This document shows positions 46,690 to 55,559 of a stretch of 64,000 nt of DNA, one piece after another. Made by a program: the position numbers and the translations under genes. Origin of the DNA: Aquisphaera giovannonii (GTDB lineage Bacteria > Planctomycetota > Planctomycetia > Isosphaerales > Isosphaeraceae); NCBI RefSeq assembly GCF_008087625.1, contig NZ_CP042997.1:2542001-2606000 (forward strand), read 5' to 3'. The notes under the pieces were generated by a model, which was not told the DNA's origin, ran no database searches, and saw nothing but the letters and a program-made list of their open reading frames with translations. Within the stretch, counting starts at the first letter, position 1, and each line of letters begins with the position of its first letter.

Positions 46690-47550
46690 ATGAAGATCCA
46701 GGCGGCAGCCATCCAGATGCGGAGCGACATCCTCGACCTGGATGCCAACCTGCAGCGAGCCGATGCGCTCTTGCGCTCGGCCAGGGAGCAGGGCGCGGAG
46801 CTCGCGGTCTTCCCCGAGCTCTTCAACACGGGGTACAGCCTCTGCCCGGACTTCGGCCCGTTCAGCGAGTCCGCCGACGGGCCGACGCTGTCCTACCTGA
46901 GGCAGCGGAGCCGGGCGTGGAATATGGTGATCGCGGGCGGCTACGTGGAGCGGGAGGGGCGGCACCTCTACGACTCGCTCGCGGTGTGCACGCCCGACGG
47001 CGGCCTGAAGGTCTACCGCAAGCGGAACCTGGTGTTCTGGGAGCGGTTCCGGTTCCGGCCGGGTGACTCGCCCCTCGTCGTCCCGACTCGGTTCGGCCGG
47101 ATCGGGTTCGCCATCTGCGCGGACATGATCTATCGCCGCGTGTGGGAAGATTACCGCGGCCGGATCGACCTGGCCGTCGTCTCCGCGGCCTGGCCCGACT
47201 TCGCGTGCCGCCAGACGGGGCGGCGGCACTGGCTCCTGGGCCACGTCGGCCCCCTCTCCCACGCGATCCCCGCCAAGGTGGCGCGGGACCTCGGCGTGCC
47301 GGTCGTCTTCGCGAATCAGTGCGGCGAGACGAAGACGACCATCCCGGTCCTCCGCGCCACGATCCTCGACCGCTTCGCCGGCCAGAGCAGCATCTGCGAC
47401 GGCCGCCACGGCGTGCCCGTCCACGCCGACCGCGAGGAATCGGTGCTCGTCGCGCCCGTCACCATTCACAATCAGAGGGGGCTGAAGTCGTGGAGTTTTA
47501 CGTCCCACTCGGCTGCCGCGGGTTCCTCTTCCGCCTCGGCACGTTCGTGA
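46690..47550 (+). CDS. Carbon-nitrogen hydrolase (nitrilase superfamily)
   Basis: 286 residues. The Glu-Lys-Cys triad is complete: E43 (V-F-P-E-L), K111 (V-Y-R-K-R-N-L) and C143 (F-A-I-C-A-D-M). The enzyme should hydrolyse an amide or carbamoyl-amine such as an omega-amide or N-carbamoylputrescine; the substrate is open. GGGAG precedes ATG by ten bases. The C-terminal 22 residues (after T-I-H-N-Q-R-G) are Ser/Ala-rich and unlike the family, while the +1 frame from a G5 run at 47477-47481 reads on as a clean, hydrophobic sequence to 47660. The annotated end may therefore be a frameshift product; see the overlapping small gene. It lies upstream of an AsnB-type gene. Confidence 0.85.
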   Translation: MKIQAAAIQMRSDILDLDANLQRADALLRSAREQGAELAVFPELFNTGYSLCPDFGPFSESADGPTLSYLRQRSRAWNMVIAGGYVEREGRHLYDSLAVCTPDGGLKVYRKRNLVFWERFRFRPGDSPLVVPTRFGRIGFAICADMIYRRVWEDYRGRIDLAVVSAAWPDFACRQTGRRHWLLGHVGPLSHAIPAKVARDLGVPVVFANQCGETKTTIPVLRATILDRFAGQSSICDGRHGVPVHADREESVLVAPVTIHNQRGLKSWSFTSHSAAAGSSSASARS

Positions 47551-47660
47551 TCGGCATCGTCGGCGGGGCCGTCTACCGCAAGGCCGCCCAGCGTCGCAGC
47601 CCGGAGGCGGGGGACCCGGCGGTCTCGCTCGCGCTCCTGGACCTCCTGGCGGCCGAATGA
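47490..47660 (+). CDS. Small overlapping ORF, single-span membrane protein, or the true C-terminus of the nitrilase
   Basis: 56 residues from a GTG at 47490, overlapping the end of the nitrilase frame by 61 bp. AGAGGGGG eight bases upstream could serve as a ribosome-binding site. The sequence has a glycine/phenylalanine/isoleucine-rich segment (F-L-F-R-L-G-T-F-V-I-G-I-V-G-G-A-V-Y) that could cross a membrane, then a basic, polar tail ending L-L-A-A-E. If one extra G were present in the G5 run at 47477-47481, this sequence would join the nitrilase in frame. I cannot choose between an independent small gene, a natural frameshift and a sequencing error. Confidence 0.5.
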   Translation: MEFYVPLGCRGFLFRLGTFVIGIVGGAVYRKAAQRRSPEAGDPAVSLALLDLLAAE

Positions 47661-47696
47661 TCCCCGCCCACGGCCCCGGCCTCCCCCGGGCCGAGC

Positions 47697-47726
47697 TTTC
47701 CCAGGGCCGGCACCGCGGGCTATGAT
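47697..47726 (+). promoter_or_regulatory. Candidate promoter of the AsnB-type gene
   Basis: TATGAT (47721-47726), a five-of-six -10, with a poor -35 TTTCCC (47697-47702) 18 bp upstream. It lies in the 128-bp gap before the asparagine synthetase gene. Confidence 0.35.
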
Positions 47727-47788
47727 CGGAGGCCCGTCGGCCCATCGCCACCGCCAGCCCGACGCGACGGGCGCATCGAGGTCCCAGC

Positions 47789-49774
47789 ATGTGCGGCATC
47801 GCCGGCGCCATCGACCTGACCGGGAACCGGACCTTCCCCGCCGATCGCCTCCTGGCGATGACGGCGGCCATCGCGCATCGCGGGCCGGATGACGAGCAGG
47901 TCCACGTCGAGCCCGGGGTCGCCCTGGGGGCGAGGCGACTCTCCATCATCGACCTCGCCGGCGGGCGACAGCCCATCGCGAACGAGGACGGCTCCGTCTG
48001 GGTCGCGTTCAACGGCGAGCTGTTCGAGTATCCCGAGCTGCGCCAGGAGCTGCTCGCCCGGGGGCACAGGCTGGCGACCCGCTGCGACACCGAGGCCTGG
48101 GTGCACCTCTACGAGGATCACCGCGAGGGGATGTTCGAGAAGGCCCGCGGCCAGTTCGCGGTCTCGCTCTGGGACCGGGCGAACCGGACCCTGATCCTGG
48201 GCCGCGACAGGGTGGGCATCTGCCCGCTCTACTACGCGGAGGCGGACGGCTGGCTCCTCTGGGGCTCGGAGGTGAAGGCCATCCTCGCCTCCGGCCTGGT
48301 CCCCGCCAGGCCGGACGTGCGAGGGATCGATCACCTCTTCACGTTCTTCTGCGCGGGGACGACGCGGACCTTCTTCGAGGGCATCACGTCCATCCCGCCC
48401 GGGCACTACCTGCGGATCCGAGGCGGCCGGGTCGAGCGGCGGCTCTACTGGGACTTCGACTTCCCCGACGCGGGCCAGGAGCGTCGGATGGCCGACCCGG
48501 CCCCGCTCGTCGGGGAGCTCGAAGGGCTCCTCCAGCAGGCCGTCGAGCGCCGGCTGCGGAGCGACGTGCCGGTCGTGACGTACATCAGCGGCGGGCTCGA
48601 TTCGACGGTCATCCTCGGCCTCTGCAGCCGGCATCGCGGCGAGCCGATCCCGGCGTTCACGATCGGCTTCGACGGAGCCGGGCCGGACGAGCGGGCGCAC
48701 TCGGAGGAGGCCGCCCGGATCCTGGGCTCGCCCCTGACCACCGTGACGATGGACCGCGCCGGGATCGGCGCGACGTTTCCGGAGCTCGTGCGAGCCGCCG
48801 AGGGCCCCGTGCTCGACACGTCCTGCGCCGCACTCCTGCGGCTGGCCCAGGCGGTCCATCAGCAGGGCTACAAGGTCGTCCTCACGGGGGAGGGGGCCGA
48901 CGAGGCCCTGGCGGGCTACGTCTGGTACAAGACGCAGAAGCTCCGGGACGCGGCGTACGGGACCATCGGCCGCGCGATCCCCCGGGCCGTCCGGAACCTG
49001 GCGGCGTGGACGGTCGCCGGCCGCCGGATGGTGATCCCGCCGGAGCAGGCGATCGGCGGGGTCCGCCCCGCGCAGCAGGACATGTACGAGATGATCAGCC
49101 AGTCCAAGCCGATCCTCTACTCGTCCTCGATGTGGCAGCGGCTCGGCGACCACAACCCGTACGACGACCTGGATATCTCCGCCGCCGAGCGGATGGGGCG
49201 CTGGCACCCGCTGAACCAGTCGCTCTACGTCGGCTACAAGGTCATGCTCGCGGGCCTCCTGATGATCTCGAAGGGCGACCGGATCGCCATGAATGCGTCG
49301 GTCGAGTCGCGCTATCCGTACCTCGACGACGACGTCATCGCCTTCGCCTCGGGGATCTCGCCGGAGTACAAGCTGCACGGCCTGACCGAGAAGTGGATCC
49401 TCCGCCAGGTCGCCGGCCGGATCCTCCCCAAGGCCATCGCGAACCGCCCCAAGACGATGTTCCGGGCGAGCCTGGCGCAGACCTTCCTCGGCCCCCAGCG
49501 GCCCGCCTGGGTGGACCAGCTCCTGAGCCCCGAGTCCCTCCGAGCGACGGGCTATTTCGACGTCGATTCCGTCCTCGCCCAGCGGAAGCTCCAGTCTCGC
49601 CTGCCGCGGATCACCCCCGCGCGGTTCATCTTCGACGTGGCGCTCACGTGCGTGGCATCGACCCAGCTCTGGCACCACATCTTCTGCGGCGGGGGCCTGT
49701 GTGATCTCCCACCATGGGAGCCGCCGCGACGCGAGCCCGTCGCCACCGGCGAGGTGGCCGCGGAGTCCGTATAG
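47789..49774 (+). CDS. asnB: Asparagine synthetase, glutamine-hydrolysing (AsnB type)
   Basis: 661 residues. The N-terminal class II glutaminase domain starts M-C-G-I-A-G with Cys2 as nucleophile; A-H-R-G-P-D-D and F-N-G-E-L-F complete its glutamine pocket. The C-terminal synthetase domain carries the ATP-binding PP-loop S-G-G-L-D-S-T and G-E-G-A-D-E. The C-terminal part is of the longer type seen in AsnB paralogues that amidate natural products or polysaccharides rather than only making asparagine, so the acceptor is uncertain. It follows the nitrilase gene, giving an amide-forming and an amide-cleaving enzyme side by side. Cytoplasmic. Confidence 0.92.
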   Translation: MCGIAGAIDLTGNRTFPADRLLAMTAAIAHRGPDDEQVHVEPGVALGARRLSIIDLAGGRQPIANEDGSVWVAFNGELFEYPELRQELLARGHRLATRCDTEAWVHLYEDHREGMFEKARGQFAVSLWDRANRTLILGRDRVGICPLYYAEADGWLLWGSEVKAILASGLVPARPDVRGIDHLFTFFCAGTTRTFFEGITSIPPGHYLRIRGGRVERRLYWDFDFPDAGQERRMADPAPLVGELEGLLQQAVERRLRSDVPVVTYISGGLDSTVILGLCSRHRGEPIPAFTIGFDGAGPDERAHSEEAARILGSPLTTVTMDRAGIGATFPELVRAAEGPVLDTSCAALLRLAQAVHQQGYKVVLTGEGADEALAGYVWYKTQKLRDAAYGTIGRAIPRAVRNLAAWTVAGRRMVIPPEQAIGGVRPAQQDMYEMISQSKPILYSSSMWQRLGDHNPYDDLDISAAERMGRWHPLNQSLYVGYKVMLAGLLMISKGDRIAMNASVESRYPYLDDDVIAFASGISPEYKLHGLTEKWILRQVAGRILPKAIANRPKTMFRASLAQTFLGPQRPAWVDQLLSPESLRATGYFDVDSVLAQRKLQSRLPRITPARFIFDVALTCVASTQLWHHIFCGGGLCDLPPWEPPRREPVATGEVAAESV

Positions 49775-49849
49775 AGCGGCGTCGGGCGCATGGCTATGCT
49801 GCACATGTTGCCGTGTGCCGATCGTTCTTCCCCGGCTGGGAACACGTCC

Positions 49850-50617
49850 ATGCCGTCGCCGTTTCCGGGCATGAATCCGTGGCTGGAGCAGGAAGACTCC
49901 TGGCCGGACTTCCATACGAAGTTCCTGGTCGCATTGAACGAGCAACTCGTGCCGTCGCTCGCGGGCGGCTACTACGTCGTCCTGGAGCGGTACATCTACG
50001 TCCATGAGCCCGAGAGAAAGGTGCAGAGGTCGCGGGCAAGTCTCGTCGTGGCACATCCGGGTGAAGGATCTGGCGGGGGCAGGGAGCCCGGGGTGGGCCT
50101 GCTCGAAGCACCCTCGGAGATCGGGCATACGTTGGAGGAGACCGAGGAGGTACCGTACCTGGCGATCAGGCGAGCCTCTGTCGGAGAGCTCGTCACGGTC
50201 CTGGAGATGCTCAGTCCGTCGAATAAACAGGGCAAGGACCGGCGGCAGTATCTCGACCGCCGCAACCAGATCCTCGCCAGCCATACCCACCTCGTGGAGA
50301 TCGACCTCCTGAGGGGCGGGGAGCCGATGCCCGACGAGGACCGGCCCCCGTGCGATTACTCGGTGATGGTCAGCCGCCGGGAGCACCGGCCGCGGGCCGG
50401 ATTCTGGCCCATCGGCCTCCGGGACCGCCTGCCCGAGATCCCCATCCCGCTCCGGAGCCCCGACGGGGACGCACGCGTCGATCTCGGCGCGGCGCTTCAT
50501 CAGGTCTACGATCGCTCCGGCTACGAGACGTTCCTCTATCGGGGCCGTCCGTCGCCTCCGCTGCGGCCCGCGGACGAGGAATGGGCCAGGGGGCTCGTGC
50601 CGCCGAGTCGGGCGTAG
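49850..50617 (+). CDS. DUF4058 family protein
   Basis: 255 residues from the ATG at 49850. The family's characteristic opening M-P-S-P-F-P-G-M-N-P-W-L-E decides the start over the ATG at 49790. Also typical are V-T-V-L-E-M-L-S-P-S-N-K (residues ~117-128) followed by a Y-L-D-R-R-N-Q-I-L helix, and V-E-I-D-L-L-R-G-G, a pattern that recalls nuclease-like cores. No function is established for the family, which is common in cyanobacteria and planctomycetes and often present in several copies. Follows asnB by 75 bp; converges with the next gene at a 10-bp gap. Confidence 0.9.
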   Translation: MPSPFPGMNPWLEQEDSWPDFHTKFLVALNEQLVPSLAGGYYVVLERYIYVHEPERKVQRSRASLVVAHPGEGSGGGREPGVGLLEAPSEIGHTLEETEEVPYLAIRRASVGELVTVLEMLSPSNKQGKDRRQYLDRRNQILASHTHLVEIDLLRGGEPMPDEDRPPCDYSVMVSRREHRPRAGFWPIGLRDRLPEIPIPLRSPDGDARVDLGAALHQVYDRSGYETFLYRGRPSPPLRPADEEWARGLVPPSRA

Positions 50618-50627
50618 CCCCGTTCAT

Positions 50628-52040
50628 TCAATCGGGCACGAGCGTCCTCAAGAGCAGCCCATGCACCGCGGTCATCGGCAGCGGCCCGTCCCCATCCGGC
50701 GGGGGGCCGTCGCCGATCAGGACCGGCTTGTCCCCGAGGGCCTGAGCGGGCAGGCCGTGGCTGCCTCGGACGAGCGACGGATCGAGGGGGATCACGTCGA
50801 AGAGGGTCCGGAACCCCAGCTTCTTCCGGACCAGGCGGCGGATGATGCGGCCCTTCGGCCAGGCAAGGTTCGGGTCCAGGAACAGCTCGCACGGGTCGTA
50901 GCCGGGCTTGCGGTGGATGTCCACGGTCCGGGCGAAGTCCGGGGCCCGGTCGTCGTCCGACCAGTAGGGGTACGCGAACCACGAATCCGGCTCCGATAGC
51001 GCGACGAGCTCCCCCGATCGGGGATGATCCAGCCCGACCTCGGCTCGCTCCTCGCCGGCCAGGACGCGGGCCACGCCGGGCTCCGAGAGGAGCAGGTCGC
51101 GGACCGGCTCCGTCGGCTGGTCCCGGCGGACGTAGACGTGGGCGAGCTGGTGATCGCAGACGGCGAACGCCCTGGACCGGAAGGTGTCCAGGGTCTGGCC
51201 GAACGGGCCGTCCCGAACGGTCAGCAGGTTGCGGCCCGCGAGGACGCGATTGAGGGCGACGGCCCGCCGGACGTCGCAGTGGCCGTACTCGCTGACGACC
51301 CAGACCGAGCCGTCGACCCTCCTGGTCGCGTCGATCAGCACGGCGCATGCGGCGTCCAGCTCGGCGACGAGGCGGGGCATGTCCGATCCCGAAGGGCCGA
51401 GGCGTTGGGGGTCGTAGTCGAGGTGCGGCAGGTAGACGAGCGTCAGGTCCGGCCGCTCCGCCTCGACGACGCCGGCGGCGGCCCGGGCGATCCAGTCGGT
51501 GCAGGGGAGGCCGGCGCCGGGGCCCCAGAAGGTATGGAACGGGAACTTGCCGTGCGACTGCTCGAGCCGCTCGCAGAGCCCCTCCGGCTCGCCGGTGATG
51601 CCGAAGACCTTGTTGCCGTCGGCGCCGTAGTACGGCTTGGGCGTGACGCTGATTTCGACGTCCGCCCCCTGGTTGAACCACCAGAAGAGCTTCGCGGCCC
51701 GGAAGTCCCGCCCGCGTTCCCGCGCGAGCCGCCGCGCCGTGGTATAGACGGGCTCCGCCTGGATCAGGGCATTGGATTGCTGCCAGAACCGGAACTCGCC
51801 CGTCTCGCGGAAGAGCCAACCGTTGCCGACCACGCCGTGCTCTCGAGGAAGTTTCCCGGTGAGCAGCGTCGCCTGGGCGGAGCAGGTCACGGCCGGTACG
51901 ATCTCCTCCAGGGGGCGCAACCAGCCGCCCTCCGCCAGGCGCCGGAGGTTCGGGGCGTGGCCCAGCCATCGCGAGGTCAGCCCCACCGCGTTGACCAGGA
52001 CGAGGGGGCGATTGTTCCGGGGGCTCTCGTTCGTGACCAT
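50628..52040 (-). CDS. Alkaline-phosphatase-fold phosphodiesterase/nucleotide pyrophosphatase family protein
   Basis: 470 residues from the ATG at 52040. The fold is that of type I phosphodiesterases: L-V-L-V-N-A-V-G-L at the start replaces the usual metal-binding Asp strand. V-T-C-S-A-Q-A-T-L-L-T-G contains the nucleophile Thr, G-V-V-G-N-G-W marks the next loop, and the later metal motifs are Y-L-P-H-L-D-Y-D and S-E-Y-G-H. No signal peptide is evident, so it is probably cytoplasmic. Members cleave phosphodiester or phosphonate bonds; the early strand lacks the normal D-G pair, so metal binding may differ. It is divergent from the DUF309 gene (71 bp between starts). Confidence 0.85.
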   Translation of the reverse strand: MVTNESPRNNRPLVLVNAVGLTSRWLGHAPNLRRLAEGGWLRPLEEIVPAVTCSAQATLLTGKLPREHGVVGNGWLFRETGEFRFWQQSNALIQAEPVYTTARRLARERGRDFRAAKLFWWFNQGADVEISVTPKPYYGADGNKVFGITGEPEGLCERLEQSHGKFPFHTFWGPGAGLPCTDWIARAAAGVVEAERPDLTLVYLPHLDYDPQRLGPSGSDMPRLVAELDAACAVLIDATRRVDGSVWVVSEYGHCDVRRAVALNRVLAGRNLLTVRDGPFGQTLDTFRSRAFAVCDHQLAHVYVRRDQPTEPVRDLLLSEPGVARVLAGEERAEVGLDHPRSGELVALSEPDSWFAYPYWSDDDRAPDFARTVDIHRKPGYDPCELFLDPNLAWPKGRIIRRLVRKKLGFRTLFDVIPLDPSLVRGSHGLPAQALGDKPVLIGDGPPPDGDGPLPMTAVHGLLLRTLVPD

Positions 52041-52111
52041 CGACGGCGCTCGCGATCCGCATTGACCAGGGCCAGGACGAAGCGACCAGGATAACAGGAG
52101 CGTGCCACCGC

Positions 52112-52678
52112 ATGTCCACCCGGGACCCGTCCGACCTGCCGCCGTACGCCTACGTCCCGGGCGGCCCCTGGCCCCACCCCACGGCCTCGCCCCGGGGGCA
52201 CTCGTGGAAGGCCCGGCGAGAGGAGGTGCCGCCGGTCGTCGGCGACGACTGGGCCTCGTCATGGCCCTATCTCCGCGGGGTCGCCCTCTTCAACGCCGGC
52301 TATTACTGGGAGGCCCACGAGGCCTGGGAGGGCCTCTGGCTCGTCCACGGCCGGAGGGGGCCGGTCGCCGGCACCATCCAGGCCCTCATCAAGCTGGCCG
52401 CGGCGGGGGTGAAGGTACGCGAGCGGCAGCCCGCGGGCGTCAGGACCCACGCCTCCGGTGCGGCCAGGCTCTTCGAGGCCGCGCGGGACATGGCCGGCGA
52501 CCACATCCTCGGCCTCGACCTTCGCCGGTGGGCCGCGATCGCCCGCGACGTCGCCGTAAGTCCTCCGGAAGACGCCGCACCTGCCGGCGAGGCCGTCTCC
52601 CGCGTCTTCTCGTTCCGGATCGAGCCTGGCACCGCGCCGCAGGAGGGTCCGCGGACGGTCTTCGACGACGCGGGATGA
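52112..52678 (+). CDS. DUF309 domain-containing protein
   Basis: 188 residues. The core signature, F-N-A-G-Y-Y-W-E-A-H-E-A-W-E-G-L-W, lies at about residues 60-76, followed by a helix A-G-T-I-Q-A-L-I-K-L-A-A-A-G-V-K, as in DUF309 (PF03745), a small helical fold. An N-terminal extension (P-Y-A-Y-V-P-G-G-P-W-P-H-P) has the Pro/Tyr pattern I associate with planctomycete and cyanobacterial members. The conserved His/Glu pair suggests a metal or acid-base site, but no reaction is known. Cytoplasmic, apparently monocistronic. Confidence 0.88.
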   Translation: MSTRDPSDLPPYAYVPGGPWPHPTASPRGHSWKARREEVPPVVGDDWASSWPYLRGVALFNAGYYWEAHEAWEGLWLVHGRRGPVAGTIQALIKLAAAGVKVRERQPAGVRTHASGAARLFEAARDMAGDHILGLDLRRWAAIARDVAVSPPEDAAPAGEAVSRVFSFRIEPGTAPQEGPRTVFDDAG

Positions 52679-52836
52679 CGAGGTCGGCGAGATCAGGCGT
52701 CCGGGGCCATCCACTATCGAGGGCCGTGGCATTCGGTTTGCCTAATGGGTGACCACCGCCGTCGCGGACAGCGGCCGGAGTGTCTCCGCCTTCGGGTCCT
52801 CACGCGGCGGTCCTCGAATCCAGCCAGGGGGCTCGC

Positions 52837-54090
52837 ATGCACAGGACCATCGTGTTGGGGACGCTCTGCGCGGCCGGACTCGCCGCCGGCCTGGGGATGG
52901 CACCGACATTCGGCCAGGACACGAAGGATGCAGCGGCCGCGCCAGCGGGGAGTGGAGCCCTGATCGGCCATGCTCTGTCGATGGCCATCGAGAGCAGCGG
53001 ACTGGCCGCCACCGCGGCTGCCGCCGGTGCGACGGCCCCGTCCGCGACGCCCTCGACGGCCCCGAGTGCCGCCGCGGCGACGACAAGCGGCCGGCCCGCC
53101 CTGCGTGACATCGAGGCTCGCAACGCCGCCGCGGACGCTCAGAGATCGGCGGCCAGCACGACCGACGAGCACAGGCCCGGCAGCGGCACAGCCGCCGCGG
53201 CGAACGACCGGAGGCCCGCCAATGAGGCCCAGCCGCCGGGTGGCACCACTGTCGAGCCCTACGGATCGGGTCGGACGGTGGGCGAGATCGAGAAGGCGGC
53301 CGCCCGGGATTCCGGCGTGGCGGCCGCGACCCGCCCCGACGCGACGCCTCGCACGGCCGCGACCGACCGCCCGGAGATGGCGACTCGTCCCGAGCCCGCG
53401 GCCGCGACGACTCGCCCCGACCCGATGTCGGCCTTCGCCCAGGGCCAGCTCCGGCAGCATGCCATGCGGGGCTTCGAGGAGAGCAACGCCCTCTTCGAGC
53501 AGGCCGCCCGGAACATGTCCGGGACCACGCCGGAGATGAACCAGTTCCTGACCCACGCCAGGAGTTACGCGAGGATCCTCCAGGCCCTTTCGCAGGGGAA
53601 GTCGGCCGCCGCAACCGGCGCGACGGACAACGTCCTCAGCTCGCCGACCGTCCCGCTCGGGCAGGGCGAGATCCAGGCCGTGAGGCTCGTCAACCATGGG
53701 GTGACCGAGGCCCTCGACTCCTGGAAGCTGAACGCACTGCCCGACTCCCAGGGCCAGAATGAAGCGTCGGCGGTGCTCCGCCGCCACGCCCAGGACATGA
53801 AGGCCGAGAGCAGGAGGCTGCTGGAGGCGGTCGCGGCCCAGTATCCCTCGGCGGCGACCCGCGCGGCGAACGCCACCGCAGCGGGAACGACGACCGGAGG
53901 GCCCAGCCTGGCCGACGCCGTGACCGCCGGGGCCGGCCAGCGCACGACGGCTGCCAACGGTGCCGGGGTCTCGAACGCGACCGCAGGCGCCAGGCCCGCG
54001 GTGGAGTCGAACACGGGCAACGAGTCGGTCGCCATGCTCATCCAGGAAGCTCGGGAGCTGATCCAGATCCTGGACCACATCGGCGGCTGA
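52837..54090 (+). CDS. Ala/Thr-rich secreted protein of unknown function
   Basis: 417 residues. The ATG at 52837 begins a Sec signal peptide (T-I-V-L-G-T-L-C-A-A-G-L-A-A-G-L ending near T-F-G-Q). Residues 30-200 are low-complexity, Ala/Thr/Pro-rich and presumably disordered. A helical domain occupies about 205-350 (M-R-G-F-E-E-S-N-A-L-F-E-Q-A-A-R-N-M, then H-A-Q-D-M-K-A-E-S-R-R-L), possibly coiled coil, with a second disordered stretch before a short C-terminal helix. It has no recognised domain. It may be a surface or stress-related structural protein. It ends 24 bp from the convergent aldo/keto reductase gene. Confidence 0.7.
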   Translation: MHRTIVLGTLCAAGLAAGLGMAPTFGQDTKDAAAAPAGSGALIGHALSMAIESSGLAATAAAAGATAPSATPSTAPSAAAATTSGRPALRDIEARNAAADAQRSAASTTDEHRPGSGTAAAANDRRPANEAQPPGGTTVEPYGSGRTVGEIEKAAARDSGVAAATRPDATPRTAATDRPEMATRPEPAAATTRPDPMSAFAQGQLRQHAMRGFEESNALFEQAARNMSGTTPEMNQFLTHARSYARILQALSQGKSAAATGATDNVLSSPTVPLGQGEIQAVRLVNHGVTEALDSWKLNALPDSQGQNEASAVLRRHAQDMKAESRRLLEAVAAQYPSAATRAANATAAGTTTGGPSLADAVTAGAGQRTTAANGAGVSNATAGARPAVESNTGNESVAMLIQEARELIQILDHIGG

Positions 54091-54114
54091 GGCCGAGGGC
54101 CTGCGCCCGCGGGT

Positions 54115-55356
54115 TCAGGAGAGGAGACGCTCGGCCTCCGGGAGCAGGCGGGCGAAGTCCAGCCGATTGGGGCATGCGGCGCGGGCCGCTTCGAGGTCCG
54201 CGCCGCTCCAGTCGCGGGCCTCGGAAGAGAGCCGGCCGAACTGGCGGCGCGCCTCGGCGCGATCGCCGTGGTGCTCGTGATAGGTGAGGAACCGCGTGAT
54301 GTTCCCGAGCTCCGCCGCCGTCCCGCCGGCGGCCGAGCAGCGGCCGTCGCAGTCCGCGCACATCGTCGGGCCGGCCGCGAGGAGCACGTCGCGGAGCCGC
54401 TCGATCTCCGCGGCCTTCACCGGCTCGTAGCGCCGGGCGGCGTCGATGTTCTGGCGGATCTGGTCCGTGTTCCGCATGGACGTGCAGACGCAGGCGATCC
54501 GCTCGTCCGTCCAGATGGCGTGCAGGAGCCCCTGGAAGGGGGACAGGTTGCGCTCCTTGAGCATCGGCACCTTGGCGACCACGTCCTTCAGGATGTCCCC
54601 CTTGGGGGCGTCGCCGAAATTGTGGCTGGCGATCTGCTTCATCGAGATGAGGCCGATGTCCTTCTTCCAGCAGGCGTCGATGGCCTTGTTCAGCGCCGAC
54701 TCCCGGTCGAGCCAGGGGTGATACTGGAGCATGATCGCGTCCACGATCCCCCCCCCGGCCGCGGCCTGGAGGATCGCGGCGCGGTCCTTGTGGTGCGTCG
54801 AGAAGCCGATGAAGCGGGCCTTGCCGGACTTCCGCAGGGCATCGGCCGTCTCCGCGAGCTCCTTGCTCTTGACCATCGCGATGGCCTGGTCCAGCGGATG
54901 CTCGTCGCCGAGGCCGTGGATCAGGTACAGGTCGATGTAATCCGTGCCCAGGTCGGAGAGCCGCTCGTCCACGGTCTTCCGCATCTGCGAGGGGGTGCGG
55001 ACCATGTCCTTGGTCACGAGGAAGATCTGCTTGCGGACCTCGGGGGCCTGGGCGAACCACTTCTTGAAGAGGGGCTCGGAGCGGTACACCTTGGCGGTGT
55101 CGAAGGCGCGGACGCCCCCGGCGTAGCTGGTCCGCATGATCCGGTCGAAGCCCGGCCCCAGGACCGTACCTTGCTCCAGTATGGTGACCTCGACGCCCGT
55201 CTTGCCGAGCTTCCGCCGCGGCAGGTCCTCGGGCCGGTCGGCGGCCGGCTGCTGGGCGGCCTCGCCGAACGTGGTCACGGCGGAGCCCGCAGCCGCGAGT
55301 GCGCCCGCCTGGAGGAACGCACGGCGATCGGTACCTCGGCCCTGAGCTTCGGCCAT
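54115..55356 (-). CDS. Aldo/keto reductase with C-terminal cysteine cluster, Tat-exported
   Basis: 413 residues. GGGAGAG seven bases before the ATG at 55356 sets the start. The signal is twin-arginine: D-R-R-A-F-L-Q-A-G-A-L-A-A-A-G. The AKR barrel has F-D-T-A-K-V-Y (catalytic Asp and Tyr), L-V-T-K-D-M (Lys) and L-I-H-G-L-G (His). After residue ~340 a cluster C-A-D-C-D-G-R-C is followed about 50 residues later by A-C-P-N, a pattern resembling a single [4Fe-4S] site, as in AKR-like proteins with a ferredoxin tail. That would add an electron-transfer partner to the barrel. Export of the folded, cofactor-loaded enzyme through Tat fits this reading. Confidence 0.85.
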   Translation of the reverse strand: MAEAQGRGTDRRAFLQAGALAAAGSAVTTFGEAAQQPAADRPEDLPRRKLGKTGVEVTILEQGTVLGPGFDRIMRTSYAGGVRAFDTAKVYRSEPLFKKWFAQAPEVRKQIFLVTKDMVRTPSQMRKTVDERLSDLGTDYIDLYLIHGLGDEHPLDQAIAMVKSKELAETADALRKSGKARFIGFSTHHKDRAAILQAAAGGGIVDAIMLQYHPWLDRESALNKAIDACWKKDIGLISMKQIASHNFGDAPKGDILKDVVAKVPMLKERNLSPFQGLLHAIWTDERIACVCTSMRNTDQIRQNIDAARRYEPVKAAEIERLRDVLLAAGPTMCADCDGRCSAAGGTAAELGNITRFLTYHEHHGDRAEARRQFGRLSSEARDWSGADLEAARAACPNRLDFARLLPEAERLLS

Positions 55357-55559
55357 GGCGGCACTCTCCCGGTACTCAGGCCGCCGCGACGGCGGGCCCG
55401 GTGAGATTGGAAGCGGTTCGATGCGAGGCCCCGGCCGGCCCGGGGCGATGCCGGAGGATCCTAATCGATCGTCGGCGAGCCCGACCAGTGAAATCGAGCT
55501 CACTCCGCGACCCGACGCCCGAGAAAGTCGACCGGCATCAAGATCCGCCGAGGGGTCGA

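Noticed and set aside
47720-50500. A 926-residue minus-strand open frame opposite asnB and DUF4058
   Set aside because: The plus-strand genes carry exact family motifs. The antisense frame has no start site, signal or domain.
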